This document shows, piece by piece, positions 9,211 to 18,691 of a stretch of 64,000 nt of DNA. The DNA is taken from contig OZ022239.1 in assembly GCA_963978895.1 (NCBI GenBank), forward strand, positions 34,037,542 through 34,101,541, read 5' to 3'. Under the pieces are notes generated by a model, which worked only from the letters and a program-made list of their open reading frames with translations, did not search any database and was not told where the DNA came from. A program made the translations under genes and the position numbers. The stretch is from Erpobdella octoculata. Lineage: Eukaryota > Annelida > Clitellata > Hirudinida > Erpobdellidae. How positions within the stretch are numbered: position 1 is the first letter of the stretch; every line of letters starts with the position of its first letter.

Positions 9211-11560
9211 ATTTATTAGTTTTGTTTTTCTTATTATTTAAGTTCAGCTTTTAATAATAATTGAAAAACAAAACTCCGCCTTGCATTTGCAAGCCAGTCC
9301 CAAGCCTGGAGAAAGGAGGAGGGAAAAGTTAAAAAGAACAAATTATGATCCACGACAGGAAGTACTTAGGTGCTTCCTACATACAGCCATTTCAGTCTTA
9401 AAACACCTGGTGTAAAGGACTATAAACTATTATAAAAAAAAAAATAATTGAAAAACAAAGTATATTTTTTTAAACAAAATGTCTCTTAATATGAATGACG
9501 ACGAAGATCCTGTGTCGAGAAAACGGCGTCTAGCTAAAGAAAGGCAACAGAGATATCGCGCAAGACAAACTCCACAATCAAAAGCAAAAATTCGAGTTTT
9601 AGATGCAGAAGCTCATCAACAACGCACTACACAAATGTCTGTCGAGGAATTGCAAATTTTTCATGCTTTTCATGCCGCATCACAACAACGTTATGTCTAT
9701 CGACTTACTCCTCAACATCTAGAAGCTTTTCACACTTCCATTGCTGCCTCACAACGTCATCGAATTGAGCAAGTGTCTCCCCATGAATTGCAGTTACATC
9801 GAGAAACCAATGCTGCCAAGGAACGCCATCGAGTTTTGCAAATGTCTCCCAATGAATTGCAGCTACATCGAGAAACCAATGTTGCCTCGAAACGCCATCG
9901 AGTTGAACAAATGTCTCCCAATGAATTGCAGCTACATCGAGCTGCTAATGCGATCTCCCAACTTTTAGCATGAAATCGTGTGAGTGAGGCAGTTCGTAAC
10001 GAAGCAATTAACTTCAACGAAACTCAATTCGATCAACATGATTGTGGTGAATTTGATGTGTTATGTACTTCATGTCGATCAAGAAATTTTGCTGCAGAGC
10101 AACCATCAGATGGACTATTCACTTCATGTTGTCGAAAAGGCAAAGTAATGTTGCCAAACCAGTTGACATTCACGGTAATACACTTGGATATCCCGATTTT
10201 CTTAAAAGCCTCATGTTCGACACGTCCAATCCAGATAGACAAATTTTTCGACAACATATTCGATCATACAACAGCGCAGTTTGTTTCGCTTCCATGGCCG
10301 CAAAAATTTTTGATTTGCTTATATATAGAATTTTTTTATGGTTATCAAATGTCATTTGGTTTTTGTTGACTATTTTTATAATAACGGGCGCCGTATTTTA
10401 AAACTTCCGTCATTTTTGACGGGCTGTCTCTAGTATATTATAGTAACGTTGGCGCGATAGTTTATAGTATTTAAAAAAAATTGTTTGTATATTTCCAACA
10501 CTAGCTCAGTCTCAGTTTTGTGGTCAAATATTAAAGAACAGGCGCTACAAGAAATGCGGCCTCGTTCCAATACCCGGGATTAACTCGCTGGACACATGTG
10601 TAAACCACTGTGATTTAAATCTAAAGAACTGTAAACTCGTGAACTTTCATCACAACTCCGTTCCACAATGCCGGGTGCTCCTCTCAGATGTTGAGTTTTC
10701 CTGGGAAGAAGACACAGAATCGGCGGAGGGCGTGGACACTTTTACCCTTCATGACTGTGGCATTTATCAGGTAACTAAATTAACAAACCAACTTTCAAAA
10801 TTGACAAAATTATGATTGTTTTCATTGTTTTTCTTCTAAAAATTTCAACGCGCGTCAAGGGATCTGATTGATATTCAGAGCTTACTTGAGTAGTAAAACC
10901 ACGAAATGTTCAGTCTATTTTTGCAAAATTGTATTCTTTCGCTAACGTTCTATGTCTAAAACATCTTTTCGGCCGACTTCTAAGCATAAAACACTTGGTT
11001 TCCAGCATTTTTAAATCAAGCTGCAAGGATAATTAGTAGGATGGAAAAGAGGGAAAGAGAGAAAATTGACAAAAAATACTTGCTTTCCTGGTTGACCAAG
11101 GTTATACAAAAAAATCTAAAAAACTGTAAGCTTGTAAATAGCTATATTTTACTGTAAAGAGACACTGGCGTTCCGCTCTATATTGACGTGACTGCTATTT
11201 TATCACCTAATTTCTGTTCGCAATCCAGAGTCAGAATTTTTCCTGTTTTAAATAAGCATCTAGGACTAATTAATTTAGTTCTTTATCTTTAATGATGATA
11301 AATAAATCACTATACATTGCGAATATTTTAGAGTTTTTACATTATGATATATAATGATGCTGGCAATAATCATGTCTATGACCTTATATCAAAACACTAA
11401 TTTATTAAAGAGGTATTTCAAAATTTATTTGTTACAATGTTTTTCAATATCTATTTATTGAAGTGATTTAAAAATATTTTTTTCAAATGTTTTAAACGTT
11501 TTTTTCCAGAAAGTTTACAGAAGTATTGGGAGAAGGCTTCCTCTGGTTCCTACGACCTAA
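967..11560 (+). CDS. Copy A: secreted PAN-like multi-module protein, 3' part of gene
   Basis: Six exons join in frame: 967-1230, 1416-1682, 7813-8073, 8298-8654, 10505-10770 and 11510-11560. Introns are phase 1 up to module V, and the last is phase 0. The product carries five cysteine modules (I-V) with the spacing C-x3-C-x5/6-C-x12-C and a late Cys, resembling PAN/Apple domains, then a short tail ending RRLPLVPTT. The 5' end, including any signal peptide, is outside the window. The order matches copy B at 37318-52285 exon for exon, so the two are tandem duplicates. The 6.1-kb intron between exons II and III is full of transposons. Function is unknown; an extracellular binding role is inferred from the fold type only. 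Confidence 0.7.
1416..1682 (+). CDS. Copy A exon II (PAN-like module)
   Basis: Acceptor TGCAG at 1411-1415 and donor GTTTGA at 1683. The exon is 267 bp, phase 1-1. It begins LSQCWKQT and contains SCMSFC, PNCS, YWLDRKC and LEKG. Copy B exon 6 is homologous (LSQCWQQT through LLEKG) with the same borders. The usual Trp after the fourth module Cys is Ser here, whereas copy B keeps Trp. Confidence 0.8.
1738..1961 (+). mobile_element. Helitron family 1, 3' fragment
   Basis: The fragment has GGGAACGGGAAAGCG-type units followed by the family-1 3' region (CTCTTAAAACTGCGGGCAAC) and ends CCGTTAGT, where intact copies have CCGCTAGT. It lies 30 bp upstream of an intact copy. The apparent ORFs in both strands are products of the 12-bp repeats, not genes. 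Confidence 0.7.
1993..3272 (+). mobile_element. Composite non-autonomous Helitron (family 1), copy A
   Basis: The 5' end is TC in TCTATATATATA followed by ATGAATGTTTG and the family head. The 3' end is a CCCGGGCAACGCCGGG hairpin followed by CCGCTAG, flanked by T. These fit the Helitron rules of TC/CTAG ends, a 3' hairpin and insertion between A and T. Internally, at 2313-2316, lies a second family-1 3' terminus in inverted orientation (CTAGCGGAGATACCCGG). The body consists of GGGAACGGGAAAGCGACC-like units read in both orientations. Copies at 13896-15171 and 20273-21469 have the same composite design. Confidence 0.85.
2313..2345 (-). mobile_element. Internal inverted Helitron 3' terminus
   Basis: CTAG and a CCCGGCGTTGCCCGGG hairpin read as a Helitron 3' end on the minus strand, facing into the 5' head of the same element. 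The equivalent structure is at 14180 and 21193 in the two other copies. Confidence 0.75.
3273..3342. repeat. (TA)n microsatellite
   Basis: About 35 TA units directly abut the Helitron 3' end. Several Helitrons here land next to TA runs, as expected from A/T target choice. Confidence 0.95.
3555..4052 (+). pseudogene. Helitron Rep-domain protein fragment
   Basis: An open frame runs from about 3555 (NIFKGYDCA) through [35 protein letters not shown] and RMYTVS to [11 protein letters not shown], with a stop at 4050-4052. This is the conserved block of the Rep-helicase protein of autonomous Helitrons, between the N-terminal CCHC-like region and the helicase. Only about 165 residues remain, and the frame runs directly into a family-2 Helitron tandem repeat, so it is a fragment. 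It lies in a copy A intron. The 3350-3545 segment upstream matches the segment upstream of the Helitron N-terminal fragment at 9479. Confidence 0.8.
4724..7008 (-). mobile_element. L2/CR1-type LINE, internally deleted and interrupted
   Basis: Read on the minus strand from 7008. A post-endonuclease region ([28 protein letters not shown]) leads to [12 protein letters not shown] at about 6556, is interrupted by a second LINE, and resumes at about 5510 with [11 protein letters not shown]. Reverse transcriptase motifs [15 protein letters not shown] and [11 protein letters not shown] follow, with a jump to a C-terminal domain ([23 protein letters not shown]) ending at 4808. The RT region holding the GVPQGS and FADD boxes is deleted. 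A (TAA)n tail (ATT on +, 4724-4741) marks the 3' end. It sits inside a family-2 Helitron unit, between CACATTTGA and AGTCC. Confidence 0.8.
5511..6550 (+). mobile_element. 5'-truncated LINE nested in the minus-strand LINE
   Basis: The open frame 5528-6430 starts at [13 protein letters not shown] and contains the catalytic LFADDAKLF box, [18 protein letters not shown] and a C-terminal VVDDWNQLP, typical of Jockey/CR1-group reverse transcriptases. The N-terminal RT, endonuclease and ORF1 are absent, as expected for 5' truncation. An (ATA)n tail ends at 6550. Flanking AGTAC (5506-5510) and AGTAT (6550-6554) are a possible short target duplication. The 300-residue frame has no stop, so it is a relatively young insertion. 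Confidence 0.85.
7813..8073 (+). CDS. Copy A exon III (PAN-like module)
   Basis: Acceptor AG at 7811-7812 in a (TA)-rich tract; donor GTCAGC at 8074. The exon is 261 bp, phase 1-1. It begins [15 protein letters not shown] and contains [21 protein letters not shown] and DRDC. It is nearly identical to copy B exon 7, with about four base differences, although neighbouring exons of the two genes are far more diverged. Confidence 0.8.
8298..8654 (+). CDS. Copy A exon IV (long PAN-like module)
   Basis: Acceptor ACAG at 8294-8297 and donor GTGTTG at 8655 (weak). The exon is 357 bp, phase 1-1. It contains [37 protein letters not shown] and a late VNQMC. Copy B exon 8 is homologous with a 12-bp longer middle. 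Confidence 0.75.
8955..9212. repeat. (TA)n/(GTATA)n low-complexity tract
   Basis: An interrupted TA repeat with GT and CAT variants. All ORFs across it are YIYIY artefacts. Confidence 0.9.
9262..9390 (+). repeat. Short interspersed repeat with AGGAGGAGGGAAAAG core
   Basis: The sequence starts near CTCCGCCTTGCATTTGC and contains CAGTCCCAAGCCTGG, GGAGGAGGGAAAAG, GATCCACGACAG and GTGCTTCCTACAT. Related pieces lie at 15667-15750, 16497-16582 (minus) and 62775-62835 (minus). The family is not identified; it could be the tail of a SINE or LINE. Confidence 0.55.
9479..10433 (+). pseudogene. Helitron family 3: Rep-helicase N-terminus fused to element 3' end
   Basis: Frame 9479-9970 encodes a basic start ([20 protein letters not shown]) and repeats of about 23 residues ([13 protein letters not shown]...RHRV), the variable N-terminus seen in Helitron proteins. 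A TGA at 9971-9973 interrupts it. The same frame resumes with [24 protein letters not shown], then shifts at about 10150 into a second frame ([31 protein letters not shown]). Coding similarity ends near 10310. The rest is non-coding sequence up to a hairpin (GTCATTTTTGAC) and CTAG at 10430-10433, flanked by T. It is a deletion derivative. Confidence 0.75.
10505..10770 (+). CDS. Copy A exon V (PAN-like module), no internal ATG-led ORF
   Basis: Acceptor AG at 10503-10504 and donor CAG|GTAACT at 10771. It enters in phase 1 and leaves in phase 0 with 88 full codons. The translation contains [49 protein letters not shown] and EGVDTF. It matches copy B exon 9 ([31 protein letters not shown]) along its whole length with the same phases. 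The exon has no start codon of its own. Confidence 0.8.
11510..11560 (+). CDS. Copy A exon VI (terminal exon)
   Basis: Acceptor TTTTTTCCAG at 11500-11509; sixteen codons, then TAA at 11558-11560. It continues exon V in phase 0. Copy B exon 10 is the counterpart but is longer (31 codons) and little conserved. Confidence 0.65.
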   Translation, partial: KVYRSIGRRLPLVPTT

Positions 11561-11662
11561 CCAATTAATGAGTAACATTCGTAGAATGCTAATCATCAGA
11601 ACAATCAGAAAAACAAACAACAATCTGCTTCTACATTAGTTTGAAATGTCGATTTTTTGAAA

Positions 11663-11668
11663 ATAAAG
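11663..11668 (+). terminator. Polyadenylation signal AATAAA of copy A
   Basis: AATAAA lies about 100 bp after the copy A stop codon, followed by a GTGTTTGTGT stretch typical of a downstream element. Confidence 0.6.
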
Positions 11669-11691
11669 TGTTTGTGTAATCTAGAATCTTA

Positions 11692-11778
<87 letters not shown>

Positions 11779-11946
11779 CTCGTGTCATAGTGTTTGAAAT
11801 TGAACTCCTCCGAAACGGGTCAACCGATTTTTATGAATTTTTTTGTGTGCATTTGGAATGTCTGAAGATAGGTCCTAGGTTATTTAGAATATTTTTTAAA
11901 ATTATTTGAAAAAGTTATTTTGGAAAAACAATAAGGTGCCATTATG
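11692..11946 (+). mobile_element. Helitron family 4, 5' head only
   Basis: TC at 11692-11693 after an A, then an expanded (TA)n, then AAATCTCGTGTCATAGTG, GAACTCCTCCGAAACGGGT and CGATTTTTATGAAT. This is the characteristic 5' region of a widespread Helitron group. No matching 3' end was found; the copy fades into the (CA)n tract. Confidence 0.65.
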
Positions 11947-11974
11947 TCTTTTTTATAGGAAAATGCAACAGATA

Positions 11975-12140
<166 letters not shown>

Positions 12141-12227
12141 ATTATGACTTTGTATTGACTTTATTTGTTTTGAATGATTACAACATTTTAAGGTTGATTG
12201 TCAACCTTGTTGAATTATTAAACGTTA

Positions 12228-12346
<119 letters not shown>

Positions 12347-12524
12347 TACTAAAACTGTAACTGAATCTTTAAACATTCAGTTTACTAAAACTGAAACAGA
12401 ATCTTTGTAAAGTCTCAGTTACCTTAACTGAAACTGAATCTTTTTTGAAAACTGTAACAGCCCTACATCGTATATATATATATCGTATATATATATATTT
12501 GGCCGCCCCACTATATATACTAGC

Positions 12525-12640
12525 TAGGAGCCCGGCGTTGCACGGGCTTTTTTAGAGGTTTTTTTCATCGTTTTTCTCTCACGCTCCTGTTTCCTTCCCC
12601 GCTTGCTCTCACGCTCCCGGTGACTTTCCCACTATTACCA
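12525..12640 (-). mobile_element. Helitron family 1, 3' end fragment
   Basis: CTAGGAGCCCGGCGTTGCAC, TTTTTTAGAGG and CTCACGCTCCCGGT on + read as a decayed family-1 3' terminus on minus. Confidence 0.6.
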
Positions 12641-12789
12641 CCTAGAGCTCTAAAACTTTCAGGAAAGCTTTATTCTGGATGACATTACATGAATTTAATG
12701 TTTCCGACATGACTAAGGCATTGCTAAAATAAAATAAAGGGAAATGCATACATATATATATATATAATATTAATGTTTGACAATATTTA

Positions 12790-12947
12790 GAGTGGCGTAA
12801 ATCCCAAGGCAGCTGTTTATAGACGCCTACCCCTTTAGCAATGCCAGTGAACTCTTTGCTTAAAAGAGTTACGCTGGTGACGCCGGTGAGGCTTGAACTG
12901 CCGACCTAATGATCAACAGGCTAACGCTCTACCGCTCTGCCACCAGA
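12790..12947 (-). mobile_element. tRNA-derived SINE
   Basis: On the minus strand the head carries a box A-like GCGGTAGAGCGTT and a box B-like GGCAGTTCAAGCCTC, followed by a unique body. A homologous copy is at 35997-36134 and a head fragment at 60705-60770. It is not a tRNA gene: no cloverleaf acceptor stem is closed. Confidence 0.65.
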
Positions 12948-13204
12948 CATATAGACATATATATATTGAAATCAAATGATTTGAAATCACGATTTCAAAT
13001 CAAAATATTGATTTTCGATTTTTGATTTGAAATCATTTTTTAAAATTTAATTATGATTTTGATTTGAAATCATTTTTTGACGATTTTCGATTTTATTTTA
13101 ATATTCGAAAATCAAAATCATAAAATATTTTTTCTATGCTGCTATTTCTATGCCAAGCCATCAATCGCTTCGAGCGGTAACTTATACGAATATTTTTTAA
13201 CATC

Positions 13205-13390
13205 ATGGCCGATAGTATAGATTGCGATTTGAACAGCGTAACGATGTGTAATTTGCCTTTGTTACTTGATGGTAAATTTTTTAAAATAACTAGCGAGAAA
13301 GGTGACATAGTGGTAGCTAAGTGTGTTAATTGCGCTAAGTCGATTTCAGGATCAAAACGTGCAACTACAAGATTATTCTGTATAACTTGA
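13205..13390 (+). pseudogene. hAT transposase N-terminal BED-like fragment
   Basis: The fragment reads FFKITSEKGDIVVAKCVNCA followed by KSISGSKRATTRLF, matching the BED zinc-finger start of hAT transposases (AKC-x2-C and ISGS). The His pair is missing because the frame stops at 13388-13390. About 240 bp downstream are non-coding before the C-terminal part. Confidence 0.6.
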
Positions 13391-13631
13391 AAATAAAGTT
13401 GCTTAATTGTTAATTTTAATATTTAAAGGATGAGCGTCACATCTGTGTCAGCTTCTGCTGATGGACTTGAAAGTCAAAACATGGAACTAGATACTAGATA
13501 ATGACTACGGCTACTATGATGACCAGTGTTCTTCACAGACCATCAGTACCTCTGACAATGTCAACAACATTAAGATAAAAATGATAAACTATTTATCGGA
13601 TGTAGACAGCTCTTTTGTCATTTTTAGTTAG

Positions 13632-13799
13632 AATGAATTGATTAAAAAAGTGTTCATTCGATATAATACAACACTGCCTTCGTTAGCTCCTGTCGAAAGA
13701 TTATTCAGTTCTGCTGGTTTAATTGAAACTCCCAGAAGAAATAGATTGACTGATTCAATGTTTGAGAAATTGTTGCTTTTGAAGATGAATAAACTTTAG
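13632..13799 (+). pseudogene. hAT transposase C-terminal dimerisation region
   Basis: This 55-codon frame contains [20 protein letters not shown] followed by [13 protein letters not shown] and [10 protein letters not shown], the hAT family C-terminal block. The catalytic middle of the protein has been deleted between 13390 and 13630. Confidence 0.75.
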
Positions 13800-13895
13800 T
13801 CACATTTCATTGTTTAAGTGATTTTAGATCAAATTGTGTTAAAAACATAATTTAATAGACAAAATTATGTCAAATTAAACCATACCGTGTAATAA

Positions 13896-15171
13896 TCTAT
13901 ATATATAAAAATGAATGTTTGTATATATGTATTTATGTATGTTAATGTCCTTTATGCATTGCTACACCATTCATCCGATCGTAATGAAATTTTCACACAA
14001 CCTTGAGAGTCAATGAAAATCAAAAATAAAAAAAATTTTTTTGAAATCCGTCACAAAATGAGCGGAGCGGAGCGGGTGAGCGAGCGGGAACTATATATAT
14101 ATGTATGTGCGTATGTATGTGTGTATGTATGTATGTGTATGTGCATGTATGTGTGTCTGTGTGTGTGTTTATGTATGTACTAGCGGAGATACCCGGCGTT
14201 GCCCAGGTTTTTTGAGCTTTTTCTAATGTTTGTCTCTTTCTCTCCCGTTTCCTTTCCCACCTGCTTTCCCACTCCTGTTAGCTTTTCCGTTTTCGGTCGT
14301 TTTCCCACTGCCGGTCGCTTTCCCGCTCCCGGTCGCTTTCCCGCTCCCGGTCGCTTTCCCGCTCCCGGTCGCTTTCCCGCTCCCGGTCGCTTTCCCGCTC
14401 CCGGTCGTTTTCCCGTCCCGGTCGCTGCCCTGTTCCCGCTCACGTTTGCTCTCCCATTCCCGCTCACGCTTGCTTTTCTGTTCCCGCTCGCTGTCCGTTC
14501 CGGGTGCTTTCCCGTTTCTATAATAGACAAACTAACCCACAAACATTCATATATATATATATATATATAGTCTTAGCAAATCTATTTTGCGTTTTATAGG
14601 CTAACAGAAGTTATGAAAGAATGTAAAAGAGAAAATGAGCGGGAACGGAAACGGAAACGGGAACGGGAGAGCTACCGTGACCGGGAATGGGAGAGCAAGC
14701 ATGACCGGGAACGGGAGAGCAAGCGTGAGCGGGAACGGGAAAGCGACCGGAAACGGGAAAGCGACCGGGAACGGGAAAGCGACCGGGAACGGGAAAGCGA
14801 CCGAGAACGGGAAAGCGACCGGGAACGGGAAAGCGACCGGGAACGGGAAAGCGACCGGGAACGGGAAAGCGACCGGGAACGCGGAAAGCGACCGGGAACG
14901 CGGAAAGCGACCGGGAACGCGGAAAGCGACCGGGAACGCGGAAAGCGACTGGAATCGGGAGAGCAAGCTTGGAAGGAAACGCGAGCAAGAGAGAAAATCG
15001 ATAACAGAACTTCTGAGCGGGAAAGCGACCGGGAGCTGGAAAACGACCGAGAGCGGAAAAGCGACCGGGAACGCTACGAAAACGGGAAAGTGGAGAAGGG
15101 AACGGGAGCGAGAGAGACAAACATTAGAAAAACCTCTAAAAACCCCGGGCAACGCCGGGTAACCCCGCTAG
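13896..15171 (+). mobile_element. Composite non-autonomous Helitron (family 1), copy B
   Basis: TC at 13896 is preceded by A, and CTAG at 15168-15171 is followed by T. The internal inverted 3' terminus is at 14180-14183. Head, inner terminus, AT tract and GGGAACGGGAAAGCGACC-type body follow the same order as copy A (1993-3272). The long SDRERE/RSRSLS-type frames on both strands come from the 12-bp repeats. It is inserted in the hAT remnant. Confidence 0.85.
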
Positions 15172-15340
15172 TAATTTATAAAAAAAGATTTTGATTTTGA
15201 TTTGAAATCATTTTTAAAAGTGATTTTGATTTGAAATCATTTCATAATTAATGATTTTGATTTTGATTTGAAATCATATTTTTCCTGATGATTTTGATTT
15301 TGATTTCAAATCATTTCAAAAATGATTTTACCCAACACTG

Positions 15341-15666
<326 letters not shown>

Positions 15667-15750
15667 TAAGCCTGGGGAAAGGAGGAGGGAAAAGTAAAGA
15701 GGATCAAATTCTGATCCACGACAGAAAGTACTTAAGTGCTTCCTACATGT
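15667..15750 (+). repeat. Interspersed AGGAGGAGGGAAAAG repeat
   Basis: Second copy of the repeat at 9262-9390 (AAGCCTGGGGAAAGGAGG through GTGCTTCCTACAT). Confidence 0.55.
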
Positions 15751-15970
<220 letters not shown>

Positions 15971-16134
15971 TCATTTATCAATTTTATAAGCTCTCGTAAT
16001 TTACTTATATCGTCATACTCCGGTTTTAAATACTTTAATTTAAATATTTATTTAATATAGGCACAACACTATTTCTATGTTGATGTTTACTATATATTCT
16101 TTAGCTGTTTACGTAATACGACATTTTAGGTTAC

Positions 16135-16176
16135 GGACTCTGAAGATGACTGTAGTCGAAACTGGCCAGTCAGTCC
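16135..16176 (+). ncRNA. Candidate type I hammerhead ribozyme (Penelope-like element)
   Basis: Core CUGAAGA at 16140-16146 and GAA at 16158-16160. Stem I is GGACU (16135-16139) with AGUCC (16172-16176). Stem II is GACU (16148-16151) with AGUC (16154-16157) and a 2-nt loop. Stem III is ACUG (16161-16164) with CAGU (16167-16170) and a 2-nt loop. The C at 16171 is in the cleavage position. All three helices pair fully. One extra U (16147) separates the core from stem II. Very short stems II and III are known for hammerheads of Penelope-like elements. A PLE-like reading frame follows at about 16227. Confidence 0.7.
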
Positions 16177-16226
16177 TAATTATTATTATTTGTATTATAT
16201 AAATTTTTAAAAACTTATAACTCGTA

Positions 16227-16582
<356 letters not shown>

Positions 16583-16879
16583 AGCGACCGAAAGCGGGAA
16601 AGCACCGTTTAATAGATTTTTTTAAATGGTTTTTTTGGAAACAGAAAATAAATTTGAAATTAGAAACGTTATAATTTTCAGCGGATGTGAACTTTTCAGT
16701 GAGGTTTTATCTAATAAAACAAAATATATTTCAACTTGCACGCTTGGACAGCAAAATCAAAAATAAAAAATATAAATGTTGTGTTTGTTTTTTTGTTTTC
16801 GTAGTTCTTTAGACAATCGACCCATCCTGGTAAATTATTTAAAACATTAAAACAGAGTAATTGTGAAAAATCTAATGAC

Positions 16880-18157
16880 TTAAGCCAAAGTTAAAGTGGT
16901 TGTTTGATGACGATTAAACTTCAACATATACTCTTCCTGCAAAGCCTGTTTGCTAGTGATTCTCCTCGTTTCGTCATACTCAAGACAACTGAAAAGTAAT
17001 CGAAACTGTGGCTCAGTAAGACGATTTTTGTAGTAATCGATATCTTTTTTGCATGACGTGTAATCCAGAGATAAACTCGTAAGACCTGGCCAGTAAGTTT
17101 TTTCCGGAAAGCCGAGGACCAAAAATATTTGGTAGATTTGATCCGATTCGTCGCTACCCGCAAATAATGCAGTTCGGAAGATCATCTCTGCAAAAATACA
17201 GCCAACAGACCACATATCACTCGCCAAACCATAGGAGGTCGATAAAAATAAGATTTCTGGGGCTCTGTACCAGAGGGTCACCACTTTGGTCGAGTAGGGC
17301 ATTTGGGAGGGATCGTGGTCACAGGCCATTCCAAAATCGCAAATTTTCAAAGTGCCGTCCTGAAACATTAGAATATTGGCCGGCTTCAAGTCTCTATGGA
17401 TAATTAGATTCTCGTGGAGGTATCCGACTCCACGAAGTAGCTGAAAAGTCAGTGACTCAACGTGGCTGCTTGATAAATCATACTGACGATCATAAATAAC
17501 TTTTTCTAAGCACGTGCTGCCAAAATCCATAACTTGACCTAATTTCTCTCCATCTCTAATAACGTCTATTAGATTTATGACGTTCCGATGGCGCAATCTC
17601 TTGAGCAGATTAATTTCGTTGTTTCCTGACACTTTACATTCTTTTGAGTGGTACTTTATGGCGACCACCACGTTAGTGATTAAATCTTTAGCCGAAAAGA
17701 CTTTACCATATGTTCCCTCGGCAAGATAACTGATGTGTTGATACCTGACAGCGCTAAGACAGCTGTCTGTTCTTGAACCGTAGTCTTGATTGTAATCGTT
17801 GCTTTTGAAATTGAATTTCGTTGAAGTTTTTTGTGTTTTTCTAAGGTTTCTGTAGCGGAAATCACGGCTATCTTTTCTATGCTGATTATTTTTTTGATGA
17901 AATGATTTTGAGATGGGATGACTTTCTGTGTACGCATCATCAGGTTTACATTTAAATGCGCTACGGTTAGATTCATTTGCTACAGCTTGATTTTCGCGAT
18001 CGACGTATTGATTGAAAGTAAAGTTACAAAGTTGAACTAACTGTTCGAGCGTTAGGTTTAAGTATTTGTACAAATGTTGATGCTGTCGTATATTTCTACG
18101 GGACATGCTCAAAGAGTTTTTGCCTTGCTTTGAAAATATTGCAGTGCGGCTCGTCAT
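16880..18157 (-). CDS. CDK-family protein kinase, intronless
   Basis: 425 codons from ATG at 18157-18155 to a stop at 16880-16882. Residues 1-140 are basic, with no recognised domain. The kinase domain is about 143-412: glycine loop AEGTYGKV (first Gly replaced by Ala), beta-3 Lys168 in VAIK, alpha-C Glu181, HRDLKPAN (Asp256, Asn261), DFG (Asp274), then STKVVTLWYRAPE and DMWSVGC. The activation segment and WPGL are typical of CDKs, closest in feel to the CDK10/CDK11 group. The PSTAIRE helix is replaced by NNEINLL. All catalytic residues are present, so an active Ser/Thr kinase is plausible. A single exon in an intron-rich region suggests a retrocopy. It lies between copies A and B on the opposite strand. 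Confidence 0.85.
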   Translation of the reverse strand: MTSRTAIFSKQGKNSLSMSRRNIRQHQHLYKYLNLTLEQLVQLCNFTFNQYVDRENQAVANESNRSAFKCKPDDAYTESHPISKSFHQKNNQHRKDSRDFRYRNLRKTQKTSTKFNFKSNDYNQDYGSRTDSCLSAVRYQHISYLAEGTYGKVFSAKDLITNVVVAIKYHSKECKVSGNNEINLLKRLRHRNVINLIDVIRDGEKLGQVMDFGSTCLEKVIYDRQYDLSSSHVESLTFQLLRGVGYLHENLIIHRDLKPANILMFQDGTLKICDFGMACDHDPSQMPYSTKVVTLWYRAPEILFLSTSYGLASDMWSVGCIFAEMIFRTALFAGSDESDQIYQIFLVLGFPEKTYWPGLTSLSLDYTSCKKDIDYYKNRLTEPQFRLLFSCLEYDETRRITSKQALQEEYMLKFNRHQTTTLTLA

Positions 18158-18337
18158 TTTTTGTAAGAAAATTGCCGATGTTCTGATATTAAGTTATATC
18201 AAATGAAGTCTTCTGAGCAAAGAAAAAAGAAGAAAAGAATTTTTTTTTCTAAAACAAGACTGGAGGGAGGGAGGTAGATTTCCGAGACTTATTGAATAAC
18301 TGTCTGAGAAGTTATGAAGTAATCGTCCAGGAAAGGG

Positions 18338-18646
<309 letters not shown>

Positions 18647-18691
18647 TGCTGTCTGAGCAGTAATTGAAACGGATTATTTTACGCATCAACA

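Larger units (their letters stand above)
12962..15340 (+). mobile_element. hAT DNA transposon remnant, split by Helitron copy B
   Basis: Subterminal repeats of the GATTTTGATTTGAAATCAT type lie at 12968-13085 and 15185-15330. The right end reads AAAATGATTTTACCCAACAC, then TG at 15340; its reverse complement begins CAGTGTTGGGT, a classic hAT terminus. The left terminus is lost. Coding remnants are a BED-like finger (13205-13390) and a C-terminal dimerisation region (13632-13799). The Helitron at 13896-15171 interrupts it. Confidence 0.75.

Noticed and set aside
12790..12947. tRNA gene on the minus strand
   Set aside because: Box A and B are present but no closed acceptor stem or anticodon arm; the homologue at 35997 shows it is a SINE.
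17167..17403. Plus-strand and other-frame ORFs within the kinase gene
   Set aside because: Overlap the kinase coding strand without domain or start context.
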